Shown piece by piece: positions 1-8,668 of a stretch of 44,576 nucleotides of DNA. The stretch is from Ruminococcus sp. (GTDB lineage: Bacteria > Bacillota > Clostridia > Oscillospirales > Ruminococcaceae), in NCBI RefSeq assembly GCF_024691275.1, contig NZ_JAILNU010000087.1, positions 1-44,576 of the forward strand, written 5' to 3'. Under the pieces are notes generated by a model. The model did no database searches. It had not been told where the DNA came from and saw only the letters and a program-made list of their open reading frames with translations. Numbering within the stretch: position 1 is the first letter of the stretch; every line of letters begins with the position of its first letter. A program made the translations under genes and the position numbers.

Positions 1-276
1 TCCGAAAGCCTTATAGTTCTTCTTCTGACTATCATAGTTCTTTCCCATACGTGCAAGGAAATTCTCGATGCCGCTCCATGAGCAGGTGAAAGAACCTGCG
101 GAAGGCTTCCAAGAGAAGTTGCCCTGACCGTTCTGATTCCAGACTTCCCAGTCGAATCCGCCTATACTGCCTTTATCCTGATAGTCGGCAGCATTTGATA
201 TCATCGGCATACTTGATGCAATCATCAATGCTGAAACCGTACCGCTGACAAATCGTTTCAATCCTTTAAAATTCAT
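1..276 (-). CDS. GH11 endo-beta-1,4-xylanase, N-terminal part (runs off the left edge)
   Basis: The 92 visible codons open with a signal peptide (basic start, hydrophobic core, cleavage probably after the SNAA stretch). They continue into the start of a glycoside hydrolase family 11 fold: a G-F-D-W-E-V-W-N strand, then G-S-F-T-C-S-W and a N-F-L-A-R-x-G-K segment, typical of secreted endoxylanases (EC 3.2.1.8) that cut xylan backbones outside the cell. The two catalytic glutamates lie beyond the edge and cannot be checked, and any dockerin would also be outside the window. The ATG at 276 follows a GAGGAG ribosome site, and a good sigma-A promoter lies upstream at 397-425. The family call is from motif recognition. 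Confidence 0.85.
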   Translation of the reverse strand, partial: MNFKGLKRFVSGTVSALMIASSMPMISNAADYQDKGSIGGFDWEVWNQNGQGNFSWKPSAGSFTCSWSGIENFLARMGKNYDSQKKNYKAFG

Positions 277-396
277 AATACCAACTCCTCATTCTGTATT
301 ATTTGTTTGAATATGTGTGTACGAATCTGCCCTCCTTTTAGTAGAAGTAGGATAAAAATACTAAATAAATAACGCCTAAATTATTTGTTTTCACTC

Positions 397-425
397 ATAA
401 TACACCATTTGTACAGATTTGTAAA
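397..425 (-). promoter_or_regulatory. Sigma-A promoter of the GH11 xylanase gene
   Basis: On the minus strand, TTTACA (-35, 420-425) and TATTAT (-10, 397-402) are separated by exactly 17 bases, about 120 bases upstream of the xylanase start. This leaves a leader of roughly 110 nt. Confidence 0.6.
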
Positions 426-510
426 GATTATACAGCAAAAACCGCAAATAACGTTTACAAAAAAGCAATAAATGATTAGAACACTTTTTAGCACTTTATA
501 CAAGTAAACG

Positions 511-550
511 TAAAAACAGCTGTTGGATAAATCTTCTTCCAGCAGCTGTT
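511..550 (-). terminator. Rho-independent terminator, distal of a tandem pair
   Basis: A 12-bp stem (515-526 with 539-550, one G-U pair) is followed on the minus strand by a run of five T. It lies downstream of the cysteine peptidase gene and upstream of the xylanase promoter, so it insulates the two. Confidence 0.7.
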
Positions 551-593
551 AAATAAAAGAACTCTTGCAGTATTTCCGCCGCAAGAGTTCTTT
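551..593 (-). terminator. Rho-independent terminator of the cysteine peptidase gene
   Basis: A 13-bp stem (556-568 with 581-593) is followed on the minus strand by a TTTTATTT tract. It starts 37 bases after the stop codon of the dockerin peptidase. With the hairpin at 511-550 it forms a double terminator. The rest of the 277-629 gap holds only the xylanase leader and promoter. Confidence 0.65.
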
Positions 594-629
594 CGTAATT
601 ATAATATTTTAAACGAAGAATGTAAAATA

Positions 630-2354
630 TCAGTCGTTTGTGTTGCCTAAGAGGATTGCACGGTCGTTTTCATCACGAACGCCGTCATCATTTGCATCAA
701 GGAGTTCAAGCTGGAACTGTGAAAGATCACTGTGCTCAGGATCTGCGAAATATGCCTCTACAACAGCATAATCCTTCTCATCGTATGCGCCGTCGTAGTT
801 CATATCGCCTCTTGGCAGATTGATAGAAAGATAATCCTCAAAATAGTTACCCGGTGCCAGTACTTTTAATCTTTCAGCAGCACCGTCATCTGAGATATAC
901 TGCTTTTTCGGTACAACAATATTTCCTTTATCGTCCTTTATGCATATGGACTTTGTAACTATTTTCGTATTGCCGGCTTTATTTCTGTTTTCAACAATTA
1001 TTTTATAGCTTCTTCCGTTTCCGCGTCCATCTTCACAAAGCTCTGTTATATCTGTGAAAAAAGGACCGCTGTATACAACAGATGACTTCGTATCCACACT
1101 TTCAATTCTCTCAAGCTCATGCTTACCGCAAGCATTACCAATAGAAACATCATAGAAATTGTTTGTCAGTATTTCAACTTCTGAAACAAGCTTTATATTC
1201 TTCTTAGAAACATTTACAGTATATGCATTGTCAAATGCGTTAGCTCTTGTTAATCCTCCTTGTGCAATATCCGGCTTTTTCTCTAATCTGCTTTCAGCAT
1301 ATACCGCATCATACATTACCCAGTGCCAGCCTTTTACTCCAAAATCATCTCCGTAGGAATTATATACTTTGAATGCACCTTTTTCACCCGGATCTATTTT
1401 TTTGTTTTCGTTTATATCATACTCAAAATTATCATCATATCCAACTATTGTCAAAGCGTGATGACCATTTTTATCTGTTACTACATTCTGATAGATAATA
1501 ACGTTATTTTCGCCATTTTTTTCTGTGATACCAAATATATTATTTTTATAACCGTAATGCGTTGAAGTTGTTACAATTTTTCCCTCATTCAGTTTTTCCT
1601 TGATGTATGTTATAAACTCATCTTCGCTAAGGTCATCATACAATTTCTTTTCTTCGTAATTATCCACTCTTACCCCAAGTGCTTCAAAGAGTGCCTGCTC
1701 ATCTCTTGGAATTGCTCTGTATTTCTTGTCAATTCGGTAGTAAAGATCTTCTCCATTAACAGGAATAAAGTTTTCTTTTTCTTTTTCACTAAGTTTTTCA
1801 AATTCGTCAGAACTGATATATTCACCTTTTCGTCTATAATACTTTTCATTTACCTTTTCATATAAGTCCTGATATTTTTTACTAAGCTCTTCATAGCGCC
1901 AATTAATTAAGTAAGAAATATTACTAAGTTTTCCCGTATTATCACAATATATCCCATAATATGTATCATAAGGAAAATCCTTCATTTTAAGAGCACCTCT
2001 GTGCTTTAAAACAGAATAATTATTTGAGAAAGTTGTACCACAATTACATCCGCCGGTAGCCTGTGTATATGTTGAATACGGTGAATATGTAAAATCTATA
2101 TCCGCCTTTGGATCAATTTTGCGTAAAGCTTTTCTTGCTTCATATGTAAACTGATAATAAGTGTTTGCGCAAGCTGTACACGAAGATGTTCTTCCCTGAT
2201 CTATATAATCTTCCGGGAAATACTCTGATTTACTGAGGTCTACACTTGACGGCAGTTCATTTGATGCACATACTGATGTACTTGGTACAACTGATGCAAG
2301 AGTTGAGATCATGCCAAAAGCTGCAACAAGAGCTGTAATTTTATTCTTTTTCAT
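630..2354 (-). CDS. Secreted papain-like (C1A) cysteine peptidase with C-terminal type I dockerin
   Basis: The protein has 574 residues with a signal peptide (about 1-30). The papain-family order Cys-His-Asn can be read. Q53 (oxyanion hole) is followed six residues later by Cys59 in a D-Q-G-R-T-S-S-C context. The His lies in an H-H-A-L-T-I-V-G-Y strand, and the Asn in an N-S-Y-G-D motif followed by a G-W-H-W turn. About 200 residues of charged sequence separate Cys from His, longer than in papain. Residues 514-574 form a dockerin: two Ca-binding loops (D-M-N-Y-D-G and D-A-N-D-D-G), which would dock it to a cohesin scaffold. The start follows an AGAAAGGA site. Likely an extracellular, cellulosome-linked protease; substrate unknown. 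The residue after Cys59 is Thr instead of the usual Trp. Confidence 0.85.
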   Translation of the reverse strand: MKKNKITALVAAFGMISTLASVVPSTSVCASNELPSSVDLSKSEYFPEDYIDQGRTSSCTACANTYYQFTYEARKALRKIDPKADIDFTYSPYSTYTQATGGCNCGTTFSNNYSVLKHRGALKMKDFPYDTYYGIYCDNTGKLSNISYLINWRYEELSKKYQDLYEKVNEKYYRRKGEYISSDEFEKLSEKEKENFIPVNGEDLYYRIDKKYRAIPRDEQALFEALGVRVDNYEEKKLYDDLSEDEFITYIKEKLNEGKIVTTSTHYGYKNNIFGITEKNGENNVIIYQNVVTDKNGHHALTIVGYDDNFEYDINENKKIDPGEKGAFKVYNSYGDDFGVKGWHWVMYDAVYAESRLEKKPDIAQGGLTRANAFDNAYTVNVSKKNIKLVSEVEILTNNFYDVSIGNACGKHELERIESVDTKSSVVYSGPFFTDITELCEDGRGNGRSYKIIVENRNKAGNTKIVTKSICIKDDKGNIVVPKKQYISDDGAAERLKVLAPGNYFEDYLSINLPRGDMNYDGAYDEKDYAVVEAYFADPEHSDLSQFQLELLDANDDGVRDENDRAILLGNTND

Positions 2355-2553
2355 TTTAATTTTCCTTTCTGGATCAAATTTATGTAAAGCTGTTTATCTT
2401 GTGTGATAAAACTGCGCTTACATCATACACTCTCGGCACATTCAACTCACATCGGACAAATGAGCAAATAATTTAATGTTAATTACATATTTTTTTAAAT
2501 CTGACAGCAAAAAATATACACCTCTCACAAATCTCCGCCGTCTACGGTCACAC

Positions 2554-2598
2554 ATAACAGAACTGACTCCGCTTTGCCTGCGAAGTCAGTTCTGTTAT
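2554..2598. terminator. Strong hairpin, probable terminator of the 2641-5241 gene
   Basis: A perfect 15-bp stem (2554-2568 with 2584-2598), extended by three more pairs in the loop, lies just downstream of the minus-strand dockerin gene. There is no clear U-tract on the minus strand, so termination is inferred from position. Confidence 0.45.
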
Positions 2599-2640
2599 TA
2601 TATCTATATCATGTTTTCTTTTGCTCTGACATTTTTATTC

Positions 2641-5241
2641 TCAGAATGGTGAAATTACATTGTTATCAAGGATATTTATATAATAAATATCGGGGCCAAA
2701 CGATGAATAGCTAAGATACTTTATATAATCCTGTAATTCCTTACAATCCACCCAGCTAAGACAATCTCCTGACGTAAACAAAAACTTAGCCATTGGCTTT
2801 CCTGATTTGTCGGCTCCGATAAGATATATCGTAGACTGACCTGCATCGTTCATCAATCCAACACCTTCAGTCGACTTATCATTCACATGATCGCTTATCT
2901 CATCTGAAAGCTTTCTTGTTCTGCCTATTACTTCGTCAGGCATACGTGATCTGACTGCTCTATTGTTTCCGATAAATCCTGAAATAGTGTCATACCAACT
3001 CGTATCGGCGGAACTATCCATTTTTATGAGCTTGTCATATGCATTAGCGGGAGCGTAATTATCTTCATACGGATAATACTCCATGCTGTAGCCGTCGCCG
3101 TTCTCATCATAGACAGTTATACGCTGCTGAATTCCCCATGCATGATTCTCATACTTGCATACAAGCATCGGCTTTGGGTCACTAACGAGCCCAAACTGTG
3201 CTGCACTGCCGTTCAAGAGCATTTTTCTCATGCTGATAAGATCGAAAATATCTATAACACCGTCTTCGTTTATATCGGCATTTTCAGCCTTTTTGAGCTT
3301 GCCCTTGTTTAAGAGCCACGACTGTAGAGTAACAACGTCGGAGATACCCATTGCACCGTCATAGTTGCAGTCGCCCTTTATGAGCGGATCTAACTCTCGT
3401 GCGCTGATCTCCTCAACATTGCAGTTGATATCGAAGCGATAGAACTTTGTTTCCTTTCCCTCAACAGTTCCGCTGTAATTGAAAGTCATCTTGGTCGTTC
3501 CCGGTCTTGTTCCTTTATAAAGGAATACCTGAGCGTATTCATCACCTTCTACGGGAAGAATGTGCGGATTATTGAAATAATACTTGAATACTTCCTTTAC
3601 TTCAGGGATACCGTCCTGTATGGTCTCAAGGTAATGACCGTGTGAAGCCTGACAGAAGATGATATATCCGTCGCGTACTGATACCACACCGTTTTCCTTT
3701 GCGAACTCCTCAGCCTCAGCTACACAGTCAGGGAGCCAGCCAAAAAGATCGGTCTCCTTGATATTTCCGTCCTCATCTGTCTCAAACTTCAGGCGGCAGA
3801 ATCGCTGATATTCACCCTCGACATTTACAGGAGCACAATCCCACTTTACCTCCAGCCATGAAGAAGCTTCCGGCTTGAACACCTCAACGCTGTAGCAAAG
3901 ACCTGTAAGCGCATCATTGGCATTCTTCTCATTCAGGCCATACTTTTCAAGCGCCGAAAGGTACTTATTGTATTCTTCTCTATCATTCTTGTCAGGCTTT
4001 TTGGGGATACCAAGCCCGTATATCTTTGAAGATACCCTGCTCTCATACTCTACAGGAACATTCATGTATCCTGCTGAAGGCTTCTGTGAAGCTCCTGTTC
4101 CGCTTTTATCAGACACAGAAGCATCTTTGAAGGAAGAAATATATGTGTTGTAATCTTCACCGTTAGACTGCATTCTGCGGACACAGACAATATATCCGTC
4201 CTGTATGTACGTAGCACCGTGTTTGCACTCGAATTCACGGGCAGAATCGAAGTCCGTGGGTATCCATTCGGGAAGCTCAGTATGATTTTCAACTATTTTA
4301 TAATTTCTGTAAAGTGATTCGTATGCTTCGATAGAAAAATTCTTGCTGATAGTCTGATCATTCTTATGATCCGGCGAAGTCACTGTGAATTCAACGTCGA
4401 TATTTCCCGTTGAGACCACCTTATACAGCCTTACTACTCTATTTGTGCCGCCGTCGGTAATATAGCTCATACTCGGAAGGCTTTTTTCCACATTGTAGCC
4501 TAACATCTCCGCTATACGGCCGCTTCCGCTCTGCCTCATTTCAAGCCTATAACCTGCTGCTTCGGGAACATCTCCGCAGTAAACGATATAATCCTCATAC
4601 GCACACAGATTTCCGTGTTCCTTGATGAACTCGTCATACTCTGCGGGACAGTCGGGCAGAAACCTGAACACATCAAGCTGCTCGCCCTCGAGACCCGACC
4701 TCTTGAACGTATACACATAAGACTCCGAGCCTGTTTTCACCGTGACATCAACGGTCTGGTAAAGGCTTGTATATACCTCGACCCTGAAATAGTTATCATC
4801 GCCAAGATGCTCAATATCACAGCCGACAGCATCAAGTCTTTCCATGAATGCTTCATAGGCTTCGGTATCGCTCTTATCAGGGATATCATTCCTGCTGAAA
4901 CGCAGATCAGCATAATAAACCCTGTACGATTCTGCATCATCGCTTCCTTCAACTTCCGAAGAGATATCATAGTATCCTGCTTCCGGCACTTCATCTGTAC
5001 GCTGCTGAACGATGCACATATGCTTTCCCTGAGTATAAGCCGAACCGTGCTCGTTGCTGAATTCCAGCGCGTCAAGATAGGTCTTGGGCACCCAGTCAGG
5101 AATTCGCTCCCTGTAGTATCCGTCTACATATTCCCACTCATCATCAGGGTAAATATCTGCCGATGCAAATGTTGAGGTCACTGACGACATTACCATTGCT
5201 GCTGAAGCCAGAAATGCGAATAGTTGTTTGTATAATTTCAT
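2641..5241 (-). CDS. Large secreted dockerin protein with a tandem-duplicated unknown domain
   Basis: The protein has 866 residues from an ATG preceded by GGGAGGG (an upstream in-frame start would add a non-signal-like 21 residues). A signal peptide covers about 1-27. Four short motifs of the form W/L-x-P-x-x-x-x-A-x-E-F-x-x-E/K-H/N-G followed by a D-G-Y-I-V strand occur at about 49-80, 195-222, 326-355 and 501-531. They pair into two long units (49-310 and 326-610), each with two motifs, a P-D-K-x-D/N-x-x-x-Y segment and a similar beta-rich tail, pointing to an internal duplication. A type I dockerin sits internally at 620-678 (loops D-C-N-Y-D-G and D-I-N-E-D-G), followed by about 190 residues of unknown function. 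No catalytic motif was recognised. Probably a cellulosome component, perhaps binding rather than catalytic. Confidence 0.75.
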   Translation of the reverse strand: MKLYKQLFAFLASAAMVMSSVTSTFASADIYPDDEWEYVDGYYRERIPDWVPKTYLDALEFSNEHGSAYTQGKHMCIVQQRTDEVPEAGYYDISSEVEGSDDAESYRVYYADLRFSRNDIPDKSDTEAYEAFMERLDAVGCDIEHLGDDNYFRVEVYTSLYQTVDVTVKTGSESYVYTFKRSGLEGEQLDVFRFLPDCPAEYDEFIKEHGNLCAYEDYIVYCGDVPEAAGYRLEMRQSGSGRIAEMLGYNVEKSLPSMSYITDGGTNRVVRLYKVVSTGNIDVEFTVTSPDHKNDQTISKNFSIEAYESLYRNYKIVENHTELPEWIPTDFDSAREFECKHGATYIQDGYIVCVRRMQSNGEDYNTYISSFKDASVSDKSGTGASQKPSAGYMNVPVEYESRVSSKIYGLGIPKKPDKNDREEYNKYLSALEKYGLNEKNANDALTGLCYSVEVFKPEASSWLEVKWDCAPVNVEGEYQRFCRLKFETDEDGNIKETDLFGWLPDCVAEAEEFAKENGVVSVRDGYIIFCQASHGHYLETIQDGIPEVKEVFKYYFNNPHILPVEGDEYAQVFLYKGTRPGTTKMTFNYSGTVEGKETKFYRFDINCNVEEISARELDPLIKGDCNYDGAMGISDVVTLQSWLLNKGKLKKAENADINEDGVIDIFDLISMRKMLLNGSAAQFGLVSDPKPMLVCKYENHAWGIQQRITVYDENGDGYSMEYYPYEDNYAPANAYDKLIKMDSSADTSWYDTISGFIGNNRAVRSRMPDEVIGRTRKLSDEISDHVNDKSTEGVGLMNDAGQSTIYLIGADKSGKPMAKFLFTSGDCLSWVDCKELQDYIKYLSYSSFGPDIYYINILDNNVISPF

Positions 5242-5366
5242 AATAAGCCCTCCCTTTTGGAAAAAATGAACTGTATATAAAGTATAACGAAAAAAGAACA
5301 ACAATGTGCGGAAGTAATTGTAAACAAACTGTTAACATTTATCAAACTATACTATTCGTAATCCAC

Positions 5367-5397
5367 AAAAAAACAGCTCCGCACTTAAGCGGAGCTG
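5367..5397 (-). terminator. Rho-independent terminator of the HAD phosphatase gene
   Basis: A perfect 9-bp GC-rich stem (5374-5382 with 5389-5397) with a 6-base loop is followed on the minus strand by seven T (5367-5373). It lies ten bases after the stop codon. Confidence 0.85.
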
Positions 5398-5406
5398 CTT
5401 CAGGAA

Positions 5407-5976
5407 TTATTTGGTCACGAGTTTAAGTTTGCCTTTTTTCACAATGAAGACCTTATCGGCTATATCCATCAGCGCTCTGTCATTGTACGAATCCGTAAAC
5501 AGGCAATTTATACGTTTATTGCCGTATATTTCCTTATATCTTCTGACCTTGTTGTCGCCGAAATTAAAATACTTCATTTCATTTTTTTCGTCGTCGATCT
5601 CACTGCTTATGATATTCTTTGTATTCAGCAGCTTTTTTATCCCATGTATCAGAAAGTCGGGACCCGCCGTAATTATAACGTCGTCCTCTTTTATTCTTTT
5701 CAGCATATCCCTGTCCAGCTTGTGGAGCTTTTTCTTCCAGAACTGTTCAATAGAATCCATCAGCTCCTGTCTGTCAACGATGATCTTGCTCATAAAGTTA
5801 TTTATCTTTTTCAGCAGCTTTTCCTTTTTTACCAGACACAGCTTGTATTTAATCATATTATAGAATACAGACGGAAGATAAAGAAGTATCTTCTTATTGT
5901 TCTTTATCATAAACAGTGCAAGATCGACTGAACTTTCCCCCCTATAGATCGTGTTGTCGAAGTCAAAAACTTTCAT
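5407..5976 (-). CDS. HAD-superfamily phosphatase (subfamily IB-like)
   Basis: The 189-residue protein starts with the HAD motif I, V-F-D-F-D-N-T-I, with nucleophile Asp5 and acid/base Asp7. Motif II is the I-T-A-G segment and motif III/IV is near the C-terminus (N-C-L-F-T-D-S-Y-N-D). A helical cap of about 70 residues lies between motifs I and II. The phosphoserine phosphatase-like type I cap suggests a small phosphomonoester substrate, which cannot be named. The ATG at 5976 was chosen over GTG/ATG codons at 5985/5982 because AGGAAGAGG is eight bases upstream of it. It is transcribed alone from the promoter at 6124-6152. Confidence 0.75.
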   Translation of the reverse strand: MKVFDFDNTIYRGESSVDLALFMIKNNKKILLYLPSVFYNMIKYKLCLVKKEKLLKKINNFMSKIIVDRQELMDSIEQFWKKKLHKLDRDMLKRIKEDDVIITAGPDFLIHGIKKLLNTKNIISSEIDDEKNEMKYFNFGDNKVRRYKEIYGNKRINCLFTDSYNDRALMDIADKVFIVKKGKLKLVTK

Positions 5977-6013
5977 TAACATCACCTCTTCCTAAAGGAT
6001 TGTTTTAAGGATC

Positions 6014-6041
6014 ATACCGTAAAAGCGCAGCGCTACGGTAT
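6014..6041. other. Hairpin in the leader of the HAD gene
   Basis: An 8-bp perfect inverted repeat (6014-6021 with 6034-6041) has a smaller AGCG/CGCT pairing in its loop. It falls in the 5' leader of the minus-strand HAD gene, about 40 bases from the start codon. Function unknown; it could affect translation or be an old terminator. Confidence 0.35.
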
Positions 6042-6123
6042 AATTGCCGGATTGCAGGGAGCAGATCTTTGACCTGCGCATCTGCATGGGCTTTTAGATA
6101 AAATAATAATTGGTCTTGTATTT

Positions 6124-6152
6124 ATTATACCATATAAATATAAAAAAAGCAA
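6124..6152 (-). promoter_or_regulatory. Sigma-A promoter of the HAD gene
   Basis: On the minus strand TTGCTT (6147-6152) and TATAAT (6124-6129) are 17 bases apart, back to back with the plus-strand promoter at 6180-6208. Confidence 0.55.
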
Positions 6153-6179
6153 AGACATTTTCAATGCATACTGTAAAAG

Positions 6180-6208
6180 TTGAAATCCTTCTACAAATAT
6201 GCTATAAT
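6180..6208 (+). promoter_or_regulatory. Sigma-A promoter of the DUF1963 gene
   Basis: TTGAAA (6180-6185), 17-base spacer, TATAAT (6203-6208), 39 bases before the start codon. Confidence 0.75.
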
Positions 6209-6247
6209 GAGTACACTTTAATATCAGAACTGAAAGGAAAATGATAT

Positions 6248-7171
6248 ATGGGATTATTTGATATTTTTAAAAAGAAGCCCCTGCAAAGTCCTGATGTACA
6301 GGAAGAGAAGTCCGAACAGCCTGCCGCACTTCCCGAGGAAAAATCTGCTTCGACTGAAAAAGATGACCGAGATGAAGCGAAAGACATGGACATCGCCAAA
6401 AAGGTCCTTGAACAGCTGCAAAGGGACACTCTGAAACCCGTTCTGCGGTTCAGTCTAACAGACGCTCCTGCTTCACTGTTTGCAAGCAAGGTCGGCGGCT
6501 TGCCGTATCTTCCGTCCGACTCGGATATCCCCGCCGATAAAAACGGCGACCCGTTGCAGTTCCTTGCACAGGCAGACTGCCGCGAACTGTCAGACCTTCC
6601 TGATTTTCCCCACAGCGGACTGCTGCAATTCTGGATAGGCAGGGACGACGGATACGGACTTTTCAATGAAGGGGGCAGCCGTGTTATATGGTATGAGACT
6701 ATCGACGACACCGTCACAGAAGAAGCTGTCCGCGCAAGGCTCGATGCCCTCCCCGAAGCCGATTCACCTGTGAACGGCGAGTACGGCATGGTATTTACTC
6801 TGCAAAAAGAAGCTGTACCGTCGGCAGTTTTCAACTTTTCACAGCTTTTCACTCCGATATTCAACAAGCTATGTCCCGAAAATCCTATCGAGTCCCCTGA
6901 TGATCTCGGCGACGATATAAATGAGATGATATGGAACTACACTGAAAACAGCGGACACAAGTTCGGCGGCTACCCAATGTTCACTCAATGGGATCCCCGC
7001 GATGAAGACGACGCAATAACAGTGCTGCTTTTCCAGCTCGACAGCGACTACAGTGGCAAAGAAACTAAGGTGATATGGGGAGATTCAGGTGTTTGCGGCT
7101 TTTTCTGCACTCCTGAGGAGCTTAAAGAGCGTATCTTCTCAAATGTGCTGTACAACTGGGACTGCTGCTGA
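6248..7171 (+). CDS. DUF1963 (YwqG-like) protein
   Basis: The 307-residue protein has an N-terminal helix, a charged low-complexity stretch rich in Glu/Lys/Ser (about 10-50), and then the DUF1963/YwqG domain. This is recognisable by G-G-x-P-Y-L-P near the start of the domain, Q-F-L-A-Q-A-D-C, G-L-L-Q-F-W-I-G, F-G-G-Y-P-M-F-T-Q-W-D-P-R and a late L-L-F-Q-L-D-S-D segment. The family is cytoplasmic and its biochemical role is unclear. The stop codon overlaps the start of the following metallopeptidase gene by one base, so the two are probably translated together. The AAAGGA site precedes the ATG. Confidence 0.8.
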   Translation: MGLFDIFKKKPLQSPDVQEEKSEQPAALPEEKSASTEKDDRDEAKDMDIAKKVLEQLQRDTLKPVLRFSLTDAPASLFASKVGGLPYLPSDSDIPADKNGDPLQFLAQADCRELSDLPDFPHSGLLQFWIGRDDGYGLFNEGGSRVIWYETIDDTVTEEAVRARLDALPEADSPVNGEYGMVFTLQKEAVPSAVFNFSQLFTPIFNKLCPENPIESPDDLGDDINEMIWNYTENSGHKFGGYPMFTQWDPRDEDDAITVLLFQLDSDYSGKETKVIWGDSGVCGFFCTPEELKERIFSNVLYNWDCC

Positions 7172-7779
7172 TGATGAAAAAGCAATATGCATCGGCAGCC
7201 CGTACCTTTCCCGAAAATTCTCAGCTTATCCGCAGCAGACGCAAAACTCTTGCTTTACAGATAGCCGAGGACGGTCATCTTATCATACGTGTACCCATGA
7301 AGTGTCCTGAGAGTGAAATAGCTTCATTCATAGACAAGCACCGCAGCTGGATAGAAAAGCACTCAGAGAAAGTGCGTCAGGCATATGCAATGGCTCAGCA
7401 GCTCGAACCCTTCTCTGCTCAGGACATACGCTCAATGGCTGAAAGAGCTGCCGTAATAATACCTCAGCGCGTAAGGTTCTACGCTGAAAAACTGGGTGTC
7501 ACCTACGGAAAGATAACTATACGCGCTCAGAAGACAAAGTGGGGAAGCTGCACTTCAAAGGGCAACCTCAGTTTTAACTGCCTGCTTATGGAAGCTCCGC
7601 CCGAAGTGCTTGATTCCATCGTGGTGCATGAGCTCTGCCACCGTATCCACATGGATCATTCAAAGCTGTTCTACAGCAAAATATACAGCGTTTTCCCTGA
7701 TTACGACAAGTGCAGCAGCTGGCTGAAAGACAGCGGCGGTATCCTTATTAAGCGTCTGACCATGGGAAAGGGTCAGTGA
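7171..7779 (+). CDS. YgjP-type metallopeptidase-like protein (DUF45 / WLM)
   Basis: The 202-residue protein has an N-terminal beta region and a zinc-binding motif H153-E154-L-C-H157 with a third ligand at H163 (M-D-H-S). It is preceded by the family's W-G-S-C signature (residues 124-127). These features define the DUF45/YgjP group, related to SprT/WLM metalloproteases; some members have been reported to hydrolyse UTP. The physiological role is open. Its start overlaps the upstream stop by one base and has no ribosome site of its own, which suggests translational coupling to the DUF1963 gene. ATG at 7174 is an equal alternative. Confidence 0.8.
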   Translation: MMKKQYASAARTFPENSQLIRSRRKTLALQIAEDGHLIIRVPMKCPESEIASFIDKHRSWIEKHSEKVRQAYAMAQQLEPFSAQDIRSMAERAAVIIPQRVRFYAEKLGVTYGKITIRAQKTKWGSCTSKGNLSFNCLLMEAPPEVLDSIVVHELCHRIHMDHSKLFYSKIYSVFPDYDKCSSWLKDSGGILIKRLTMGKGQ

Positions 7780-7842
7780 TACCTGATATACGTTTTGGTA
7801 AAATATGCCGAATTACAGATATATGTGCCTATTATCTTTTAC

Positions 7843-7871
7843 TTGATAAGCTCATATCCATATGCTATAAT
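7843..7871 (+). promoter_or_regulatory. Sigma-A promoter of the PIG-L/YfhO operon
   Basis: TTGATA (7843-7848), 17-base spacer, TATAAT (7866-7871), 59 bases before the PIG-L start. Confidence 0.75.
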
Positions 7872-7930
7872 ACAATAAGACATAAACACTTATAACATAT
7901 ATTGCAGCTTCGTGCTGTACAATAACTGCC

Positions 7931-8668
7931 ATGAAAAATCAAAAATCAAATAATATTAAAAGGAATCTTATCATTGCCGCAGCTGTCCTGATATGCACAG
8001 CTGCGGTGATCGCAGGCATTTTCTGCATAAACCGCAAAAATGCCTTTTCGGTAGCTCCGCTGACACAAAGCCGCATCAATGAGCTTGATCTCAGCAGAGC
8101 CTCCAATATCATGATAGTCGCTCACCCTGACGATGAGACCATATGGGGCGGTTCCCATCTGCTGGACGGCGGTTATCTTGTGGTATGTATCACCAACGGA
8201 AATAACGCGGAAAGAGCTTCCGAATTTCGTGAGGCTGTAACAAGCTCGGGAAATATCCCGCTCATACTCGATTATCCCGACAAGGTTAACTTCAGACGCG
8301 CTAACTGGACAAGCATACAGGACGATATCGAAGCCGATATCAGCCTTGTGATGTCTGCCAAGCACTGGGATACGGCTGTGACCCATAATCCCAAAGGCGA
8401 ATACGGTCATATCCACCATAAGTTCACAAACAGACTGACGGTTCAGGCGTTCAACGAAACACACTGCGCGGACAAGCTGTATTTCTTCGGCGATTACTAC
8501 AAAGCCGCGGATATGAGCTCTGCTGCAAGCAAACTCACACCTATCCCACAGGACAGACTTGACAAAAAGACCGACCAATGCAGCATCTACAAATCTCAGA
8601 AACGTGTCATGAGAAATCTTTCGCATATGTTTCCGTATGAAAACTGGAAGGAATATACCACAAAATGA
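7931..8668 (+). CDS. Membrane-anchored PIG-L (LmbE-like) deacetylase
   Basis: The 245-residue protein has one N-terminal membrane segment (about 12-33) and then a PIG-L deacetylase domain. The zinc site is visible: A-H65-P-D67-D68-E69 and a later H160-I-H-H163 motif. This family removes N-acetyl groups from GlcNAc-type sugars on lipids, thiols or antibiotics; the anchor suggests an external or membrane-linked glycan substrate. The following YfhO gene overlaps by four bases (ATGA), so both products probably act on the same envelope glycan. No clear ribosome site precedes the ATG, which is unusual for this window. Substrate is inferred only. Confidence 0.85.
   Translation: MKNQKSNNIKRNLIIAAAVLICTAAVIAGIFCINRKNAFSVAPLTQSRINELDLSRASNIMIVAHPDDETIWGGSHLLDGGYLVVCITNGNNAERASEFREAVTSSGNIPLILDYPDKVNFRRANWTSIQDDIEADISLVMSAKHWDTAVTHNPKGEYGHIHHKFTNRLTVQAFNETHCADKLYFFGDYYKAADMSSAASKLTPIPQDRLDKKTDQCSIYKSQKRVMRNLSHMFPYENWKEYTTK

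Noticed and set aside
4615..5175. 186-codon frame opposite the large dockerin gene
   Set aside because: Antisense shadow of a gene with a clear signal peptide, repeats and dockerin in the other strand.
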